The position numbers and the translations under genes are program-made. Under the pieces are notes generated by a model that was not told the origin of the DNA, made no database searches, and saw nothing but the letters and a program-made list of their open reading frames with translations. From Chlorobiota bacterium (GTDB lineage Bacteria; Bacteroidota; Ignavibacteria; OLB7): DNA of 64,000 bases. The stretch's first letter is position 1. The number at the start of each line of letters is the position of its first letter. The stretch spans positions 471,001 to 535,000 of the forward strand of contig CP065014.1 of assembly GCA_016700335.1 (NCBI GenBank). The letters are read 5' to 3'. Of this stretch, positions 44,682 to 53,066 are shown one piece after another.

Positions 44682-45365
44682 ATGTTAATAATAAATCAAA
44701 TCAAAAATAATTTGAAACCTGAAATCTTTATATCATTATTAAGTTTAGTTCTCATACTACCATCTTGCACCCCAGGAATTAAACACCCCAATATCCCCAA
44801 AATGCCCCCAAATATTTCTGATACTCTTTCAGAATATTTAATCGGTGATTATTCTTCAAAAGAACAATCAATTGCAGATTCTGATTATTTTGATATTAGA
44901 CTTCATATAAAAAGAGTTTGGGAAGATAAGCCCGGTGGTCATTGGTTATATGTTGAACAAGCTGTAGCATCTGCTCAAGACAAACCATATCGTCAAAGGA
45001 TTTATCATATATTCCCAAATTTCCCAAAATGTATAAGCGAAGTATATACTATAAAAGATGATAAAAAATTTATAGGATTATGGAAGAATAAAGATCTTGA
45101 AAAGGATTTAACTTTTGCAAGTCTCGATCGTAAAAATGGTTGCGAAGTTATTTTAGATTTTAAAAATGGTAGATTTATTGGAGGCACAAATGGGAATGAA
45201 TGTAGTAGTGAACTTAAAGGAGCAAAGTATGCTAAATCTGAAGTTTCAATTGGTTTAGATGATATGATAACATGGGATAGAGGTTACAATTCAGCTGGAG
45301 AGCAAGTGTGGGGAGCAGTAAAGGGTGGATATATATTTATGAAAAATGAAAATCAGCAGAAGTAA
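44682..45365 (+). CDS. CpcT/CpeT-family lipoprotein
   Basis: 227 aa. A hydrophobic segment with lipobox LPSC (IFISLLSLVLILPSC, Cys about residue 29) is followed by a Pro-rich linker and a CpcT/CpeT domain (about 48-222: LSEYLIGDYSSKEQS, HWLYVEQAVASAQDKPYRQR, YTIKDDKKFIGLW, KGGYIFMKNE). In cyanobacteria this fold attaches bilins to phycobiliproteins; here there are no such proteins, and the domain is exported, so the role is likely different (binding of a hydrophobic or tetrapyrrole ligand is one guess). Confidence 0.82.
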   Translation: MLIINQIKNNLKPEIFISLLSLVLILPSCTPGIKHPNIPKMPPNISDTLSEYLIGDYSSKEQSIADSDYFDIRLHIKRVWEDKPGGHWLYVEQAVASAQDKPYRQRIYHIFPNFPKCISEVYTIKDDKKFIGLWKNKDLEKDLTFASLDRKNGCEVILDFKNGRFIGGTNGNECSSELKGAKYAKSEVSIGLDDMITWDRGYNSAGEQVWGAVKGGYIFMKNENQQK

Positions 45366-45376
45366 TTTTTTATTTA

Positions 45377-46345
45377 ATGAGAACAATATTTTTAAATGCA
45401 ACAGAGTCGTTTGAAGAATGTACGGATATTCTTCAAGCGGCTCAAATGTTAAGAAATGGTGATTTAGTGGCTTTCCCAACTGAGACAGTTTATGGGTTAG
45501 GCGCAGATGCGTTTAATGCAGAATCAATCGAGAAGATTTTTATTGCAAAGGGCAGACCTTCAGACAATCCATTAATTGTTCATGTTGCTTCATTTCAAGA
45601 TATTGAATTAGTAGGAGAAATTAATTCCAGAGTATTAAAATTAGCTGAAAAATTCATGCCTGGTCCTTTAACAATTATAATTAACTCTAATGATAAAATC
45701 CCATTAATTGCAAGAGCAGGATTGCCAACAGTCGGGGTAAGAATCCCAAATCATAAAGTTGCATATGAGTTATTGAGAAATTCAGGTCCGTTAGTTGGTC
45801 CATCAGCAAATCTTTCCACAAAGCCATCACCAACAAATGCATCACATGTGTTAAATGATTTAAATGGTAGAATAAATGGAATACTCAATGGAGGAGAATG
45901 TTCTATGGGAATCGAATCTACAATAATAGATACAACAACAAAAGAACTAGTGTTGTTAAGACCAGGAATAATAAGTTTAGAAGAGATTGAAAGTACTTTA
46001 CAGGAGAAAGTAGTTTTTTCAAATAATGGTGATAAATTTCCAAAAGCCCCAGGAATGAAGTACAAGCATTATTCACCTAAAACGAAGGTCTCATTAATTT
46101 TTGATGATGAAGAAATTCCTAAAGAAAAATTAAATCGAATTGTGATTACAACAGATAAACACAAACCCAAATTCCCAAATGAAACAATCTTTAATTTGTC
46201 TGAGTCTTCACTTTACAAATATTTAAGATTAGCAGACGATTTAAGAATGAATGAAGTAATAATCTACACCCAAAAAAATGAAATTACAATTGGGTTGTTA
46301 GATAGAATTTTAAAAGCAGGTGGAAGATATTCAAGAGAAAATTAA
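45377..46345 (+). CDS. tsaC: L-threonylcarbamoyladenylate synthase (Sua5 type)
   Basis: 322 aa. YrdC domain (about 15-205) with GDLVAFPTETVYGLGADAF, KGRPSDNPLIVHV, RAGLPTVGVRIP and SANLSTKPSPTNASHV, then the extra Sua5 C-terminal domain (about 225-322, starting at KAPGMKYKHYSP). Makes threonylcarbamoyl-AMP for t6A37 in tRNA. Last gene of the ROK-CpcT-tsaC run; its stop is 8 bases from the convergent gene at 46354. Confidence 0.95.
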   Translation: MRTIFLNATESFEECTDILQAAQMLRNGDLVAFPTETVYGLGADAFNAESIEKIFIAKGRPSDNPLIVHVASFQDIELVGEINSRVLKLAEKFMPGPLTIIINSNDKIPLIARAGLPTVGVRIPNHKVAYELLRNSGPLVGPSANLSTKPSPTNASHVLNDLNGRINGILNGGECSMGIESTIIDTTTKELVLLRPGIISLEEIESTLQEKVVFSNNGDKFPKAPGMKYKHYSPKTKVSLIFDDEEIPKEKLNRIVITTDKHKPKFPNETIFNLSESSLYKYLRLADDLRMNEVIIYTQKNEITIGLLDRILKAGGRYSREN

Positions 46346-46353
46346 TAACGGGA

Positions 46354-47613
46354 TTATTTACTCATACTTGAAATAACATTTATTAGTTCTGATAAGTATG
46401 TAGTAATAAATTCAATTTTAGAATTGCAGTTTAGACTGTTATTATTGAAAGTTAGTTTAGGGTAAACTGTTATATTATCTGAAACAATTGCATTTATTTT
46501 ACTTTTAATTTCATTTGAGTTATATACATTATTTTCAACGTATTTCCCTAATTGATTTAAAGATAAAAAGTAATCGTTATACATTACATTCATAAACAGT
46601 TTAAAAAAATCTCTCATCACTTTTGGTAAAGAAAAATTAAAAAGTGAATACCCTATACCATGCTCTAATACTGAATATGCTATATTAATACTCTTTTCAT
46701 TATTCCAATGTAAGTAGCTTTTTAATGATTCAGATAAACTAGATTTAATATCCTCAGGATTAGAATTTTTAGTTATAGCAAAAGTATTAACAACATCATA
46801 CATATCATTGCAAAATTGTTCTTTATTAAATTTCAACAATTTTTCTAATTCAATTTTTATAATAGAATTTTTTTCAATTAAAGGTGTATTTTCTTGTGTG
46901 TAATATAGATTTTGAATCTTTTGTAAATTCAACCAAGTACCACCTTGAGGAGAAATTAAATAATCTAGTCTATATACTAAACTCATCAACAACCAAGAAA
47001 TTGCACCTGCATCTTTTTCAGAATCTAAACTATTAACTTGTGAAACAATAGTTTCAATTTGTTTAATAAAAAAATCATATTTCAATTCTTTGAGTTCAAT
47101 AGGAAGTGGTTTTGTGTTCATATTGTCAATCATTTCCAAAGCAGAAAAATCATCACTGATAGAATCGTCATATTTATCAGAAGATAAAGCAAGTTCTCTT
47201 AATGCATAATACAACCTATTTGGGTGAGAATTATTCTCTTTAGAATCATATCTTAAAATGATAATATTATCTTCATTAAAGCCAAACTGTGAATAATCTA
47301 AAGCAAAATTTAATTCTAGTAATCTTCTCATAGCGGAAACACTAGGTTTTACAATTTTAGCAATTTTACATTCACATGAAATTCCTTTATCATTTACAAC
47401 ACATTTTATTAACTGTGTACCTTGATAAATTGTGAACTCAAGAACACCATCTTTTTCAATCCATCTAACGTTATCTTCTTTTGGATCTCGAATATATCCT
47501 AAAAATGAAATAACTGATTTTAAAAAATTTTTAGAATCATATTCTTGAACCGATGTGTTCCAGGCAGCGAGCTGTTCTGTAGTTTTAAATGAATCTGTAT
47601 ATCTTCCGAACAT
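46354..47613 (-). CDS. Uncharacterised 419-aa protein with YbjN-like N-terminus
   Basis: Not firmly recognised. The N-terminal 160 residues (FLKSVISFLGYIRDPKEDNV, LEFTIYQGTQLIKCVVNDKG, VSAMRRLLELNFALDYSQFG, NRLYYALRELALSSDKYDD) follow the beta-rich layout of YbjN/type III chaperone-like domains. The remaining 250 residues are mainly helical (VSQVNSLDSEKDAGAISWLL, MRDFFKLFMNVMYNDYFLSL) and unlike anything I know. No signal or membrane span, so cytosolic. A -7 box stands 59 bases upstream. Convergent with tsaC. Confidence 0.7.
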   Translation of the reverse strand: MFGRYTDSFKTTEQLAAWNTSVQEYDSKNFLKSVISFLGYIRDPKEDNVRWIEKDGVLEFTIYQGTQLIKCVVNDKGISCECKIAKIVKPSVSAMRRLLELNFALDYSQFGFNEDNIIILRYDSKENNSHPNRLYYALRELALSSDKYDDSISDDFSALEMIDNMNTKPLPIELKELKYDFFIKQIETIVSQVNSLDSEKDAGAISWLLMSLVYRLDYLISPQGGTWLNLQKIQNLYYTQENTPLIEKNSIIKIELEKLLKFNKEQFCNDMYDVVNTFAITKNSNPEDIKSSLSESLKSYLHWNNEKSINIAYSVLEHGIGYSLFNFSLPKVMRDFFKLFMNVMYNDYFLSLNQLGKYVENNVYNSNEIKSKINAIVSDNITVYPKLTFNNNSLNCNSKIEFITTYLSELINVISSMSK

Positions 47614-47671
47614 GATAATTATTAAATGCTGTAATTTGATATGAAAAATATAAAGCCAATTTTTATAAATG

Positions 47672-47679
47672 CAAAATTA
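47672..47679 (-). promoter_or_regulatory. -7 box (TAATTTTG on minus) upstream of the 419-aa gene
   Basis: CAAAATTA on plus, 59 bases before the ATG. A TTTG (CAAA 47697-47700) lies 17 bases further upstream, slightly short of the ideal spacing. Confidence 0.5.
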
Positions 47680-47720
47680 ATGTTTAGATATGATAACAAA
47701 TGAATTAATAAATATTTATA

Positions 47721-47750
47721 AACTTTTTTCAACTTTTTTCAACTTTTTTA
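47721..47750. repeat. Three tandem copies of a 10-bp unit
   Basis: AACTTTTTTC, AACTTTTTTC, AACTTTTTTA, one helical turn each, in the divergent region between the 419-aa gene and the transglycosylase. Phased T-tracts of this spacing bend DNA. Confidence 0.85.
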
Positions 47751-47853
47751 TAATAAATTGAAATTAATATCTACTAATAAATTTGAAATAAATTGAAATA
47801 ATAAATTTTTAAAATTTATTTATAAAAAAAATATTCGTTGTATTTTAATATCA

Positions 47854-48942
47854 TTGAAGAATAAAATAATAAATATAACCTTAAATACATTACTTGCATT
47901 TATTGTATTTGCAGACATTAATAAAATTAATGCGCAAATGATTGCATCGAATTACAGAAGATATGAGGAAATAAAAACTCAAGCAGGAAAACCTTTTATT
48001 ATTGAAAGGACTGATGGAATTAATTTACGATTTATTCCATTAGTTAACAAATTAGTTGCATTAGGATGGGATGAAAGCTGGGTTAGAGAGAAATTTGCAG
48101 ATAACAGTACTGTGTTTATTCCAAAATTAGCCTTAACTTCATTTAATAAAAGTAAAGTGCTGAAAGAGAATAATTCTTACTCTTGGATGTATACTGAAGA
48201 AAGTGATTCAATTTGTAAAAATTTTATTGAAAAATACAGTAAAAGTCTTCTTAATGCTGAAAGAATCTATGGAGTAAATCCTGAAGTTATATCTGCTTTG
48301 TTGTGGTGTGAGACTAGGCATGGAAAGGTAACTGGAGATTATCCAATTTTAAGTTCTTTTGCTTCAATGGCAATGATGTCTCATCCAACTTGTTTGTTAA
48401 AAAGTATAAAAAATACAAATCAGTATTTAGATTCAATTGGAGTTGATTCTATTGAAAGACATGAAGTAATCAATAAAATTAGAGAAAGAAGTATCACAAA
48501 ATCAAATTGGGCTTTTGAAGAAATTAAAGCATTATTAACTATTGAAAAAAATGGCTCTATTGATATTTTACAACTTAAAAGTTCATGGGCTGGAGCTTTT
48601 GGTTGGGCTCAATTTTTACCATCATCTTATTTGAAATTTTCTAGTGATGGAAATGGTGATAAAAAAGTAAATTTATTCAATCCATCAGATGCAATTTTTA
48701 GTGTAGCTAATTATTTAAACAGATCTGGTTATATAGAAGGGAATATGGTAGCCGTAAGGAGGGCATTAAGGAATTATAATCGTTCTTATGATTATTCAAA
48801 TGCAATAGCCAATTTGGCAGAACGAATTTTACCAATAAAAGATGATAATTCTACTCCTGATTCAAGTTCACAAGTTATAAATAATCATCCAGCTGTTACT
48901 GGAAATAAAACTTCTCAACAACCTATTACAATTCCAGAATAA
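47854..48942 (+). CDS. Lytic murein transglycosylase, MltB-like
   Basis: 362 aa, TTG start. Signal peptide (NITLNTLLAFIVFADI ... NAQ), catalytic domain (about 40-330) with the general acid Glu in VISALLWCETRHGKVTGD, the SWAGAFGWAQFLPSSYLKF motif and DAIFSVANYLNRSGY. Cleaves peptidoglycan strands to anhydromuropeptides. The last 30 residues are Ser/Thr/Pro-rich and disordered. First of three same-strand genes for envelope proteins (gaps 48 and 17 bases). Confidence 0.9.
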   Translation: MKNKIINITLNTLLAFIVFADINKINAQMIASNYRRYEEIKTQAGKPFIIERTDGINLRFIPLVNKLVALGWDESWVREKFADNSTVFIPKLALTSFNKSKVLKENNSYSWMYTEESDSICKNFIEKYSKSLLNAERIYGVNPEVISALLWCETRHGKVTGDYPILSSFASMAMMSHPTCLLKSIKNTNQYLDSIGVDSIERHEVINKIRERSITKSNWAFEEIKALLTIEKNGSIDILQLKSSWAGAFGWAQFLPSSYLKFSSDGNGDKKVNLFNPSDAIFSVANYLNRSGYIEGNMVAVRRALRNYNRSYDYSNAIANLAERILPIKDDNSTPDSSSQVINNHPAVTGNKTSQQPITIPE

Positions 48943-48990
48943 TTTAAAGTTTTTATCTTATTTAATGTTTTATATTTTTTAAATTTTAAT

Positions 48991-49410
48991 ATGTTTAATT
49001 TTTTTTTGAAAATATATGTTATAGTTTTAATAACAACAATTTCTGTTTGTATTAATTCATGTCAAGATTCCCCACCATTAAATCCAGTTCCATTTACTTT
49101 TGAATTTAATACTTCTCAAATTAATTTTCCTGGATTATGGGCTGTTACAAATAAAACTATAAAAGGAAAAGATGGATACCCAGTCCTGATAATCTGTTTA
49201 TCTAAAAATAATTTCGTTGTACTTTCAAAAAAATGTGGAGATCCTTGTGAAGCAATTGATCCAATAAATAACATTATTACATGCCCTTGTGATGGAACTC
49301 AATATAATTTAAATGGAACTGTAAAAAAAGGAAATGGAATATTTCCATTAAAATTATATAATAGTATTTATAATTCAGATTTGCAAAAATTAATAATAAC
49401 ATTGGATTAG
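48991..49410 (+). CDS. Rieske-like lipoprotein without the histidine ligands
   Basis: 139 aa. Lipoprotein signal with INSC (Cys 24). The fold resembles exported Rieske domains: SKKCGDPCEAID at 79-90 and ITCPCDGTQYNLNGTVKKG at 97-115. A real Rieske site has CxH...CxxH; here the two Cys ligands (82, 98) and the two disulfide Cys (86, 100) remain, but both His positions are Asp (84 and 101). It should not hold a normal Rieske [2Fe-2S] cluster. Placed between the transglycosylase and the LolC-like lipoprotein, likely co-transcribed. Confidence 0.75.
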   Translation: MFNFFLKIYVIVLITTISVCINSCQDSPPLNPVPFTFEFNTSQINFPGLWAVTNKTIKGKDGYPVLIICLSKNNFVVLSKKCGDPCEAIDPINNIITCPCDGTQYNLNGTVKKGNGIFPLKLYNSIYNSDLQKLIITLD

Positions 49411-49427
49411 TTAAAGGTGTGAATCAA

Positions 49428-50834
49428 ATGATTTTTATAAAACTTTTTATAGTATCGTTATTAGTTTTTAATTTCTCATGTAAAAATGAGAATCCAAATT
49501 CTGAGTTTGTTGTTACTGTTAATAAATTAAATTATAAAAATGTTATTACTCATAATGAATTCAATGTACTAACTGATGTATCATCCAATTCAAATGGTTC
49601 AAGTCATTCTATTATCTTCAACTCAGAGCAAATCTCAAAGTCTTTAAAACAAAATCAAAACATCCTTTTTAATTCACCTATAATTGTATTTAAAGGTTTT
49701 TGTAAAAATAATCTTACAACTTCCCAGCTAATAATTACATCATTTGATTCTGATAAAATCAACTCACAAATATTTCCTGAAAAACCAATATTAAGATTAT
49801 TAAATCAATTAGATAATTCTGAACCAAAAATATTGTTTGATAATAAAACAGCAAGTTATTTTAAAATTATTGAAGGAGAAAAAGTTAACATTACTTCTAG
49901 TTTTGGAATTTTAAAAGAGTTTAGGGTGATTGTTGATAAGCAATTTGTTAATGAACAAAATTCTGGAATAATTTTGATAAACTCGAAATTTGCTAGAGAG
50001 CTCTGTTTAATGAGCGATAATGTTTCAACTGGTATATTTATAAAAACAAAAGATTCTAATTTTGATGAAATAAGTAATCAAGTTATGAAATTAAATTTGA
50101 AAATTAATATTGCAAACTCTAAAGATTGTGATTTATATAATGATTTATCAAAAAGTGTTGCAACTTCAAATAAGTTTAATATTAGAAATAGTTCTGCTGA
50201 ACTATTAGTATCAAATGACGATTTTATTAAATCAAATGATTTAATTATTGATGAAGAAGAATACGGACCAGTATCTTTATTTAAAAGAAGTAATTTTCAA
50301 CACACTTCAATTATACGAAATGCACTTTCTAAAACTAGAATTATTGAAGTAAAATATTCTAATGATATAATTTATGCATTACCATATTTAAGCACTAATG
50401 CAATTGCTTCAATTGGATTTAATTCAAAATTTGTGAGGTTAAAAGGGGTAATACCTAAAAAGGAAATAGTAGTAGATAATTTATCAAATTATTTATCAAA
50501 AATATCAGTTAAAAAATTTGGATCTATTTCAAATGGAATATTATTTGGTAAAGATGTTGCATCAAGTTTGAATATTAAATTGGGTTCAAATGTTAAATTA
50601 ATTTCAGTATCTGGTGAAATTTATCATTGTGTTGTATTGGGAATTATTGATTGGAAAGATTTTGATAAAAATAACGAGTTAATATGCTCAATGACATTAG
50701 CACAAAAAATTGATTCAGTTGCACCAGATGAAGCAACAGGAATTGAAATCAAATTGAAAGATGTAACTTCAAAAAATGATATTGCAAGTAAACTTCAAAA
50801 AATGACATTAAAGAAAGTTATAATATTTAACTAA
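49428..50834 (+). CDS. Lipoprotein built of LolC/MacB-like periplasmic domains
   Basis: 468 aa from ATG 49428, chosen because AAAGGTG sits 9 bases before it; a GTG 3 codons earlier is the alternative. Lipobox FSC near residue 18. The C-terminal third (about 365-468: GILFGKDVASSLNIKLGSNV, VVLGIIDWKDFDKNNELICS, TGIEIKLKDVTS) resembles the periplasmic core of LolC/E and MacB permeases. An earlier segment (ILFDNKTASYFKIIEGEKVN, about 140) repeats the same pattern, so two such domains seem to be in tandem. No membrane helices of an FtsX permease are present. Function unknown. Confidence 0.7.
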   Translation: MIFIKLFIVSLLVFNFSCKNENPNSEFVVTVNKLNYKNVITHNEFNVLTDVSSNSNGSSHSIIFNSEQISKSLKQNQNILFNSPIIVFKGFCKNNLTTSQLIITSFDSDKINSQIFPEKPILRLLNQLDNSEPKILFDNKTASYFKIIEGEKVNITSSFGILKEFRVIVDKQFVNEQNSGIILINSKFARELCLMSDNVSTGIFIKTKDSNFDEISNQVMKLNLKINIANSKDCDLYNDLSKSVATSNKFNIRNSSAELLVSNDDFIKSNDLIIDEEEYGPVSLFKRSNFQHTSIIRNALSKTRIIEVKYSNDIIYALPYLSTNAIASIGFNSKFVRLKGVIPKKEIVVDNLSNYLSKISVKKFGSISNGILFGKDVASSLNIKLGSNVKLISVSGEIYHCVVLGIIDWKDFDKNNELICSMTLAQKIDSVAPDEATGIEIKLKDVTSKNDIASKLQKMTLKKVIIFN

Positions 50835-50885
50835 TATCTTAATATTATATATTAAATAATGAAAAAAAATATCATAAAATTTGAA

Positions 50886-51656
50886 TTATTTTTTTTCGGC
50901 TAACCAAGTTGTGAATTCTGAATTTACTGATTGCCTGAAAGCCCTATTCATTGCACTTTGAAGTCTGATAGGATTTAATTTAGATTGTAATAAATTGTTA
51001 ACTAAAACATCTCTTGAGTAAAGCTTAACAATTTCAGGTTCTTCCGAAATGTAAGTTTCACCAGTTTCAGAAACCCACTTAATAGAACTTCTCATTAATT
51101 TTAAAACTTTGTCATAACCATTATATACTGTTAGTTTTCCTTTAGCAACATTATCTGTCCATCTGCCAAATGCCTTTGCATTATCAGATGTTATAGTATC
51201 AAAGAAAAATTTTCCACCCACTGGTAACCAACTCCCAATACTTTTTATTAATCCAAAATTTTCTTCATCAGAACCATATCCAAAGCTAGTATTAACAGAA
51301 AGAATTAAATCGTACTTTTCTTTTGGAATAAATTTAAACATATTTTCATGAATTATATTCAAATTACAACCTCGTTCTAAAGCAGAATTATTAGAGTGAT
51401 CAACTAAGTAAGGTGAAAGTTCAACACCTGTGGAAATCATTCCAAGTTGTGACATATTTATTAATAGTTCACCTGACCCAGAACCAAGTTCAAGAACTTT
51501 TGAACCTTTTGGAATACCTGTTCTTTTAATAATAGATTTTGCAACATATCGCCAATGTTCTCTTTCATATACAGCCCCATAATAGTTTGCATGTAGGAAA
51601 CCCTGCCACCAACTTAGATCTTTTTTTATAGGTACAATTATATTATTTGATAGCAT
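50886..51656 (-). CDS. SAM-dependent methyltransferase
   Basis: 256 aa class I methyltransferase. Motif I KVLELGSGSGELLINMSQ (about 55-72), acidic TGVELSPYLVDHS, and LILSVNTSFGYGSDEENFGL with the aromatic substrate side. Layout fits methyltransferases acting on small molecules (glycine/sarcosine-like or ubiquinone-like); no certain substrate. Convergent with the LolC-like gene. Confidence 0.85.
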   Translation of the reverse strand: MLSNNIIVPIKKDLSWWQGFLHANYYGAVYEREHWRYVAKSIIKRTGIPKGSKVLELGSGSGELLINMSQLGMISTGVELSPYLVDHSNNSALERGCNLNIIHENMFKFIPKEKYDLILSVNTSFGYGSDEENFGLIKSIGSWLPVGGKFFFDTITSDNAKAFGRWTDNVAKGKLTVYNGYDKVLKLMRSSIKWVSETGETYISEEPEIVKLYSRDVLVNNLLQSKLNPIRLQSAMNRAFRQSVNSEFTTWLAEKK

Positions 51657-51769
51657 TTTATTAGTGAGATGGTTATGAATTTTTTAGAATAATTTCTATA
51701 ATAATTACTTTTTAAAATAAGTATAAATATTAGAAATTTTATATTGTTTAATAACTTTAATTGATTGAT

Positions 51770-51791
51770 TGATTGATTAATTAATCAATCA
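51770..51791. promoter_or_regulatory. 22-bp perfect palindrome upstream of hppD
   Basis: TGATTGATTAATTAATCAATCA is fully self-complementary. To its left, more TTGA repeats extend the arm. It lies between the divergent methyltransferase and hppD genes, about 105 bases upstream of the hppD -7 box: a candidate operator for a dimeric regulator. Confidence 0.55.
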
Positions 51792-51895
51792 TTAAACAAA
51801 AAAATCATTCTACTTTTAATTAAAATAATTTGAAATGCTTGTATAGATTCAGCAATAATTAGATTTGTAAATATTAATTTTTAAGATTTTATATC

Positions 51896-51903
51896 TATTT
51901 TTG
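51896..51903 (+). promoter_or_regulatory. -7 box (TATTTTTG) upstream of hppD
   Basis: Matches TAnnTTTG, 29 bases before the ATG at 51933. Confidence 0.55.
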
Positions 51904-51932
51904 TAATAAAAATATTTAATTCAATTTACGTA

Positions 51933-53057
51933 ATGGAAATTCAAACAGAACTTATTAAAGAACAAGAGTTAGATTTTTTACCATTAAAAGGGACTGATTA
52001 CATTGAAATGTTTGTTGGAAATGCTAAACAATCCGCTCACTTTTATAAAACAGCTTTTGGATTTCAGACATTAGCGTATTCAGGACCTGAAACTGGAGTG
52101 AAAAATAAAGCTAGTTATGTTCTCCAACAAGGTAAAATAAGAATAGTTCTAACAACTCCATTAGAAATTGATAATCCTATTGCAGATCATTTGTATAAAC
52201 ATGGTGATGGTGTTAGAGTACTAGCTTTATGGGTAGATGATGCAAAATGTGCATGGGAAGAGACAACGAAAAGAGGTGCAAAATCATACTTAGAACCAAT
52301 TGAAGAAAGAGATAACAATGGGGTTGTAATTCGATCTGGAATACATACTTACGGTGATACAATTCATATTTTTGTTGAGAGAAAAAATTATAATGGAGTT
52401 TTTCTCCCTGGATTTGTAAAATGGGAAAGTAAATACAATCCAAAAGAGACTGGATTGTTGTATGTTGACCATTGTGTTGGAAATGTTGGATGGGGTGAAA
52501 TGAATACTTGGGTAAATTTTTACGAAGAAGTAATGGGTTTTAAACAAATAATTTCTTTTGATGATAAAGATATTTCAACAGAATATTCTGCATTAATGAG
52601 TAAGGTTATGAGTAACGGTAATGGGTTTATAAAGTTTCCAATTAATGAACCTGCAGAAGGAAAGAAAAAATCACAAATTGAAGAGTATTTAGATTTTTAT
52701 AAAGGACCAGGAGTTCAACATATAGCTGTTTCTACTAATGATATTATTAGTACAGTTACAGAGCTTCAGAATAGGGGTGTTGAATTTTTAAGAGTACCAG
52801 AAACTTATTATGATACGGTACTAAATAGAGTTGGGGAAATTGATGAAGATATAGCTCCATTAAGAGACCTAGGTATATTAATTGATAGGGACGATGAGGG
52901 ATATTTACTACAGATATTTACAAAACCAGTTGAAGATCGACCAACAGTATTTTTTGAAATTATACAAAGAAAAGGGGCAACATCATTTGGCAAAGGAAAT
53001 TTTAAAGCACTTTTTGAAGCTATTGAAAGGGAGCAAGATTTGAGAGGTAACCTTTAA
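51933..53057 (+). CDS. hppD: 4-hydroxyphenylpyruvate dioxygenase
   Basis: 374 aa, two vicinal-oxygen-chelate domains. Iron ligands: His in YVDHCVGNVGWGEM (about 180), His in GVQHIAVST (about 265) and Glu in VFFEIIQRKGATSFGKGNFK (about 342). Converts 4-hydroxyphenylpyruvate to homogentisate, the step before HmgA (20034). The end KALFEAIEREQDLRGNL is typical. Followed 9 bases later by an exonuclease gene. Confidence 0.96.
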   Translation: MEIQTELIKEQELDFLPLKGTDYIEMFVGNAKQSAHFYKTAFGFQTLAYSGPETGVKNKASYVLQQGKIRIVLTTPLEIDNPIADHLYKHGDGVRVLALWVDDAKCAWEETTKRGAKSYLEPIEERDNNGVVIRSGIHTYGDTIHIFVERKNYNGVFLPGFVKWESKYNPKETGLLYVDHCVGNVGWGEMNTWVNFYEEVMGFKQIISFDDKDISTEYSALMSKVMSNGNGFIKFPINEPAEGKKKSQIEEYLDFYKGPGVQHIAVSTNDIISTVTELQNRGVEFLRVPETYYDTVLNRVGEIDEDIAPLRDLGILIDRDDEGYLLQIFTKPVEDRPTVFFEIIQRKGATSFGKGNFKALFEAIEREQDLRGNL

Positions 53058-53066
53058 AAATAAAAT

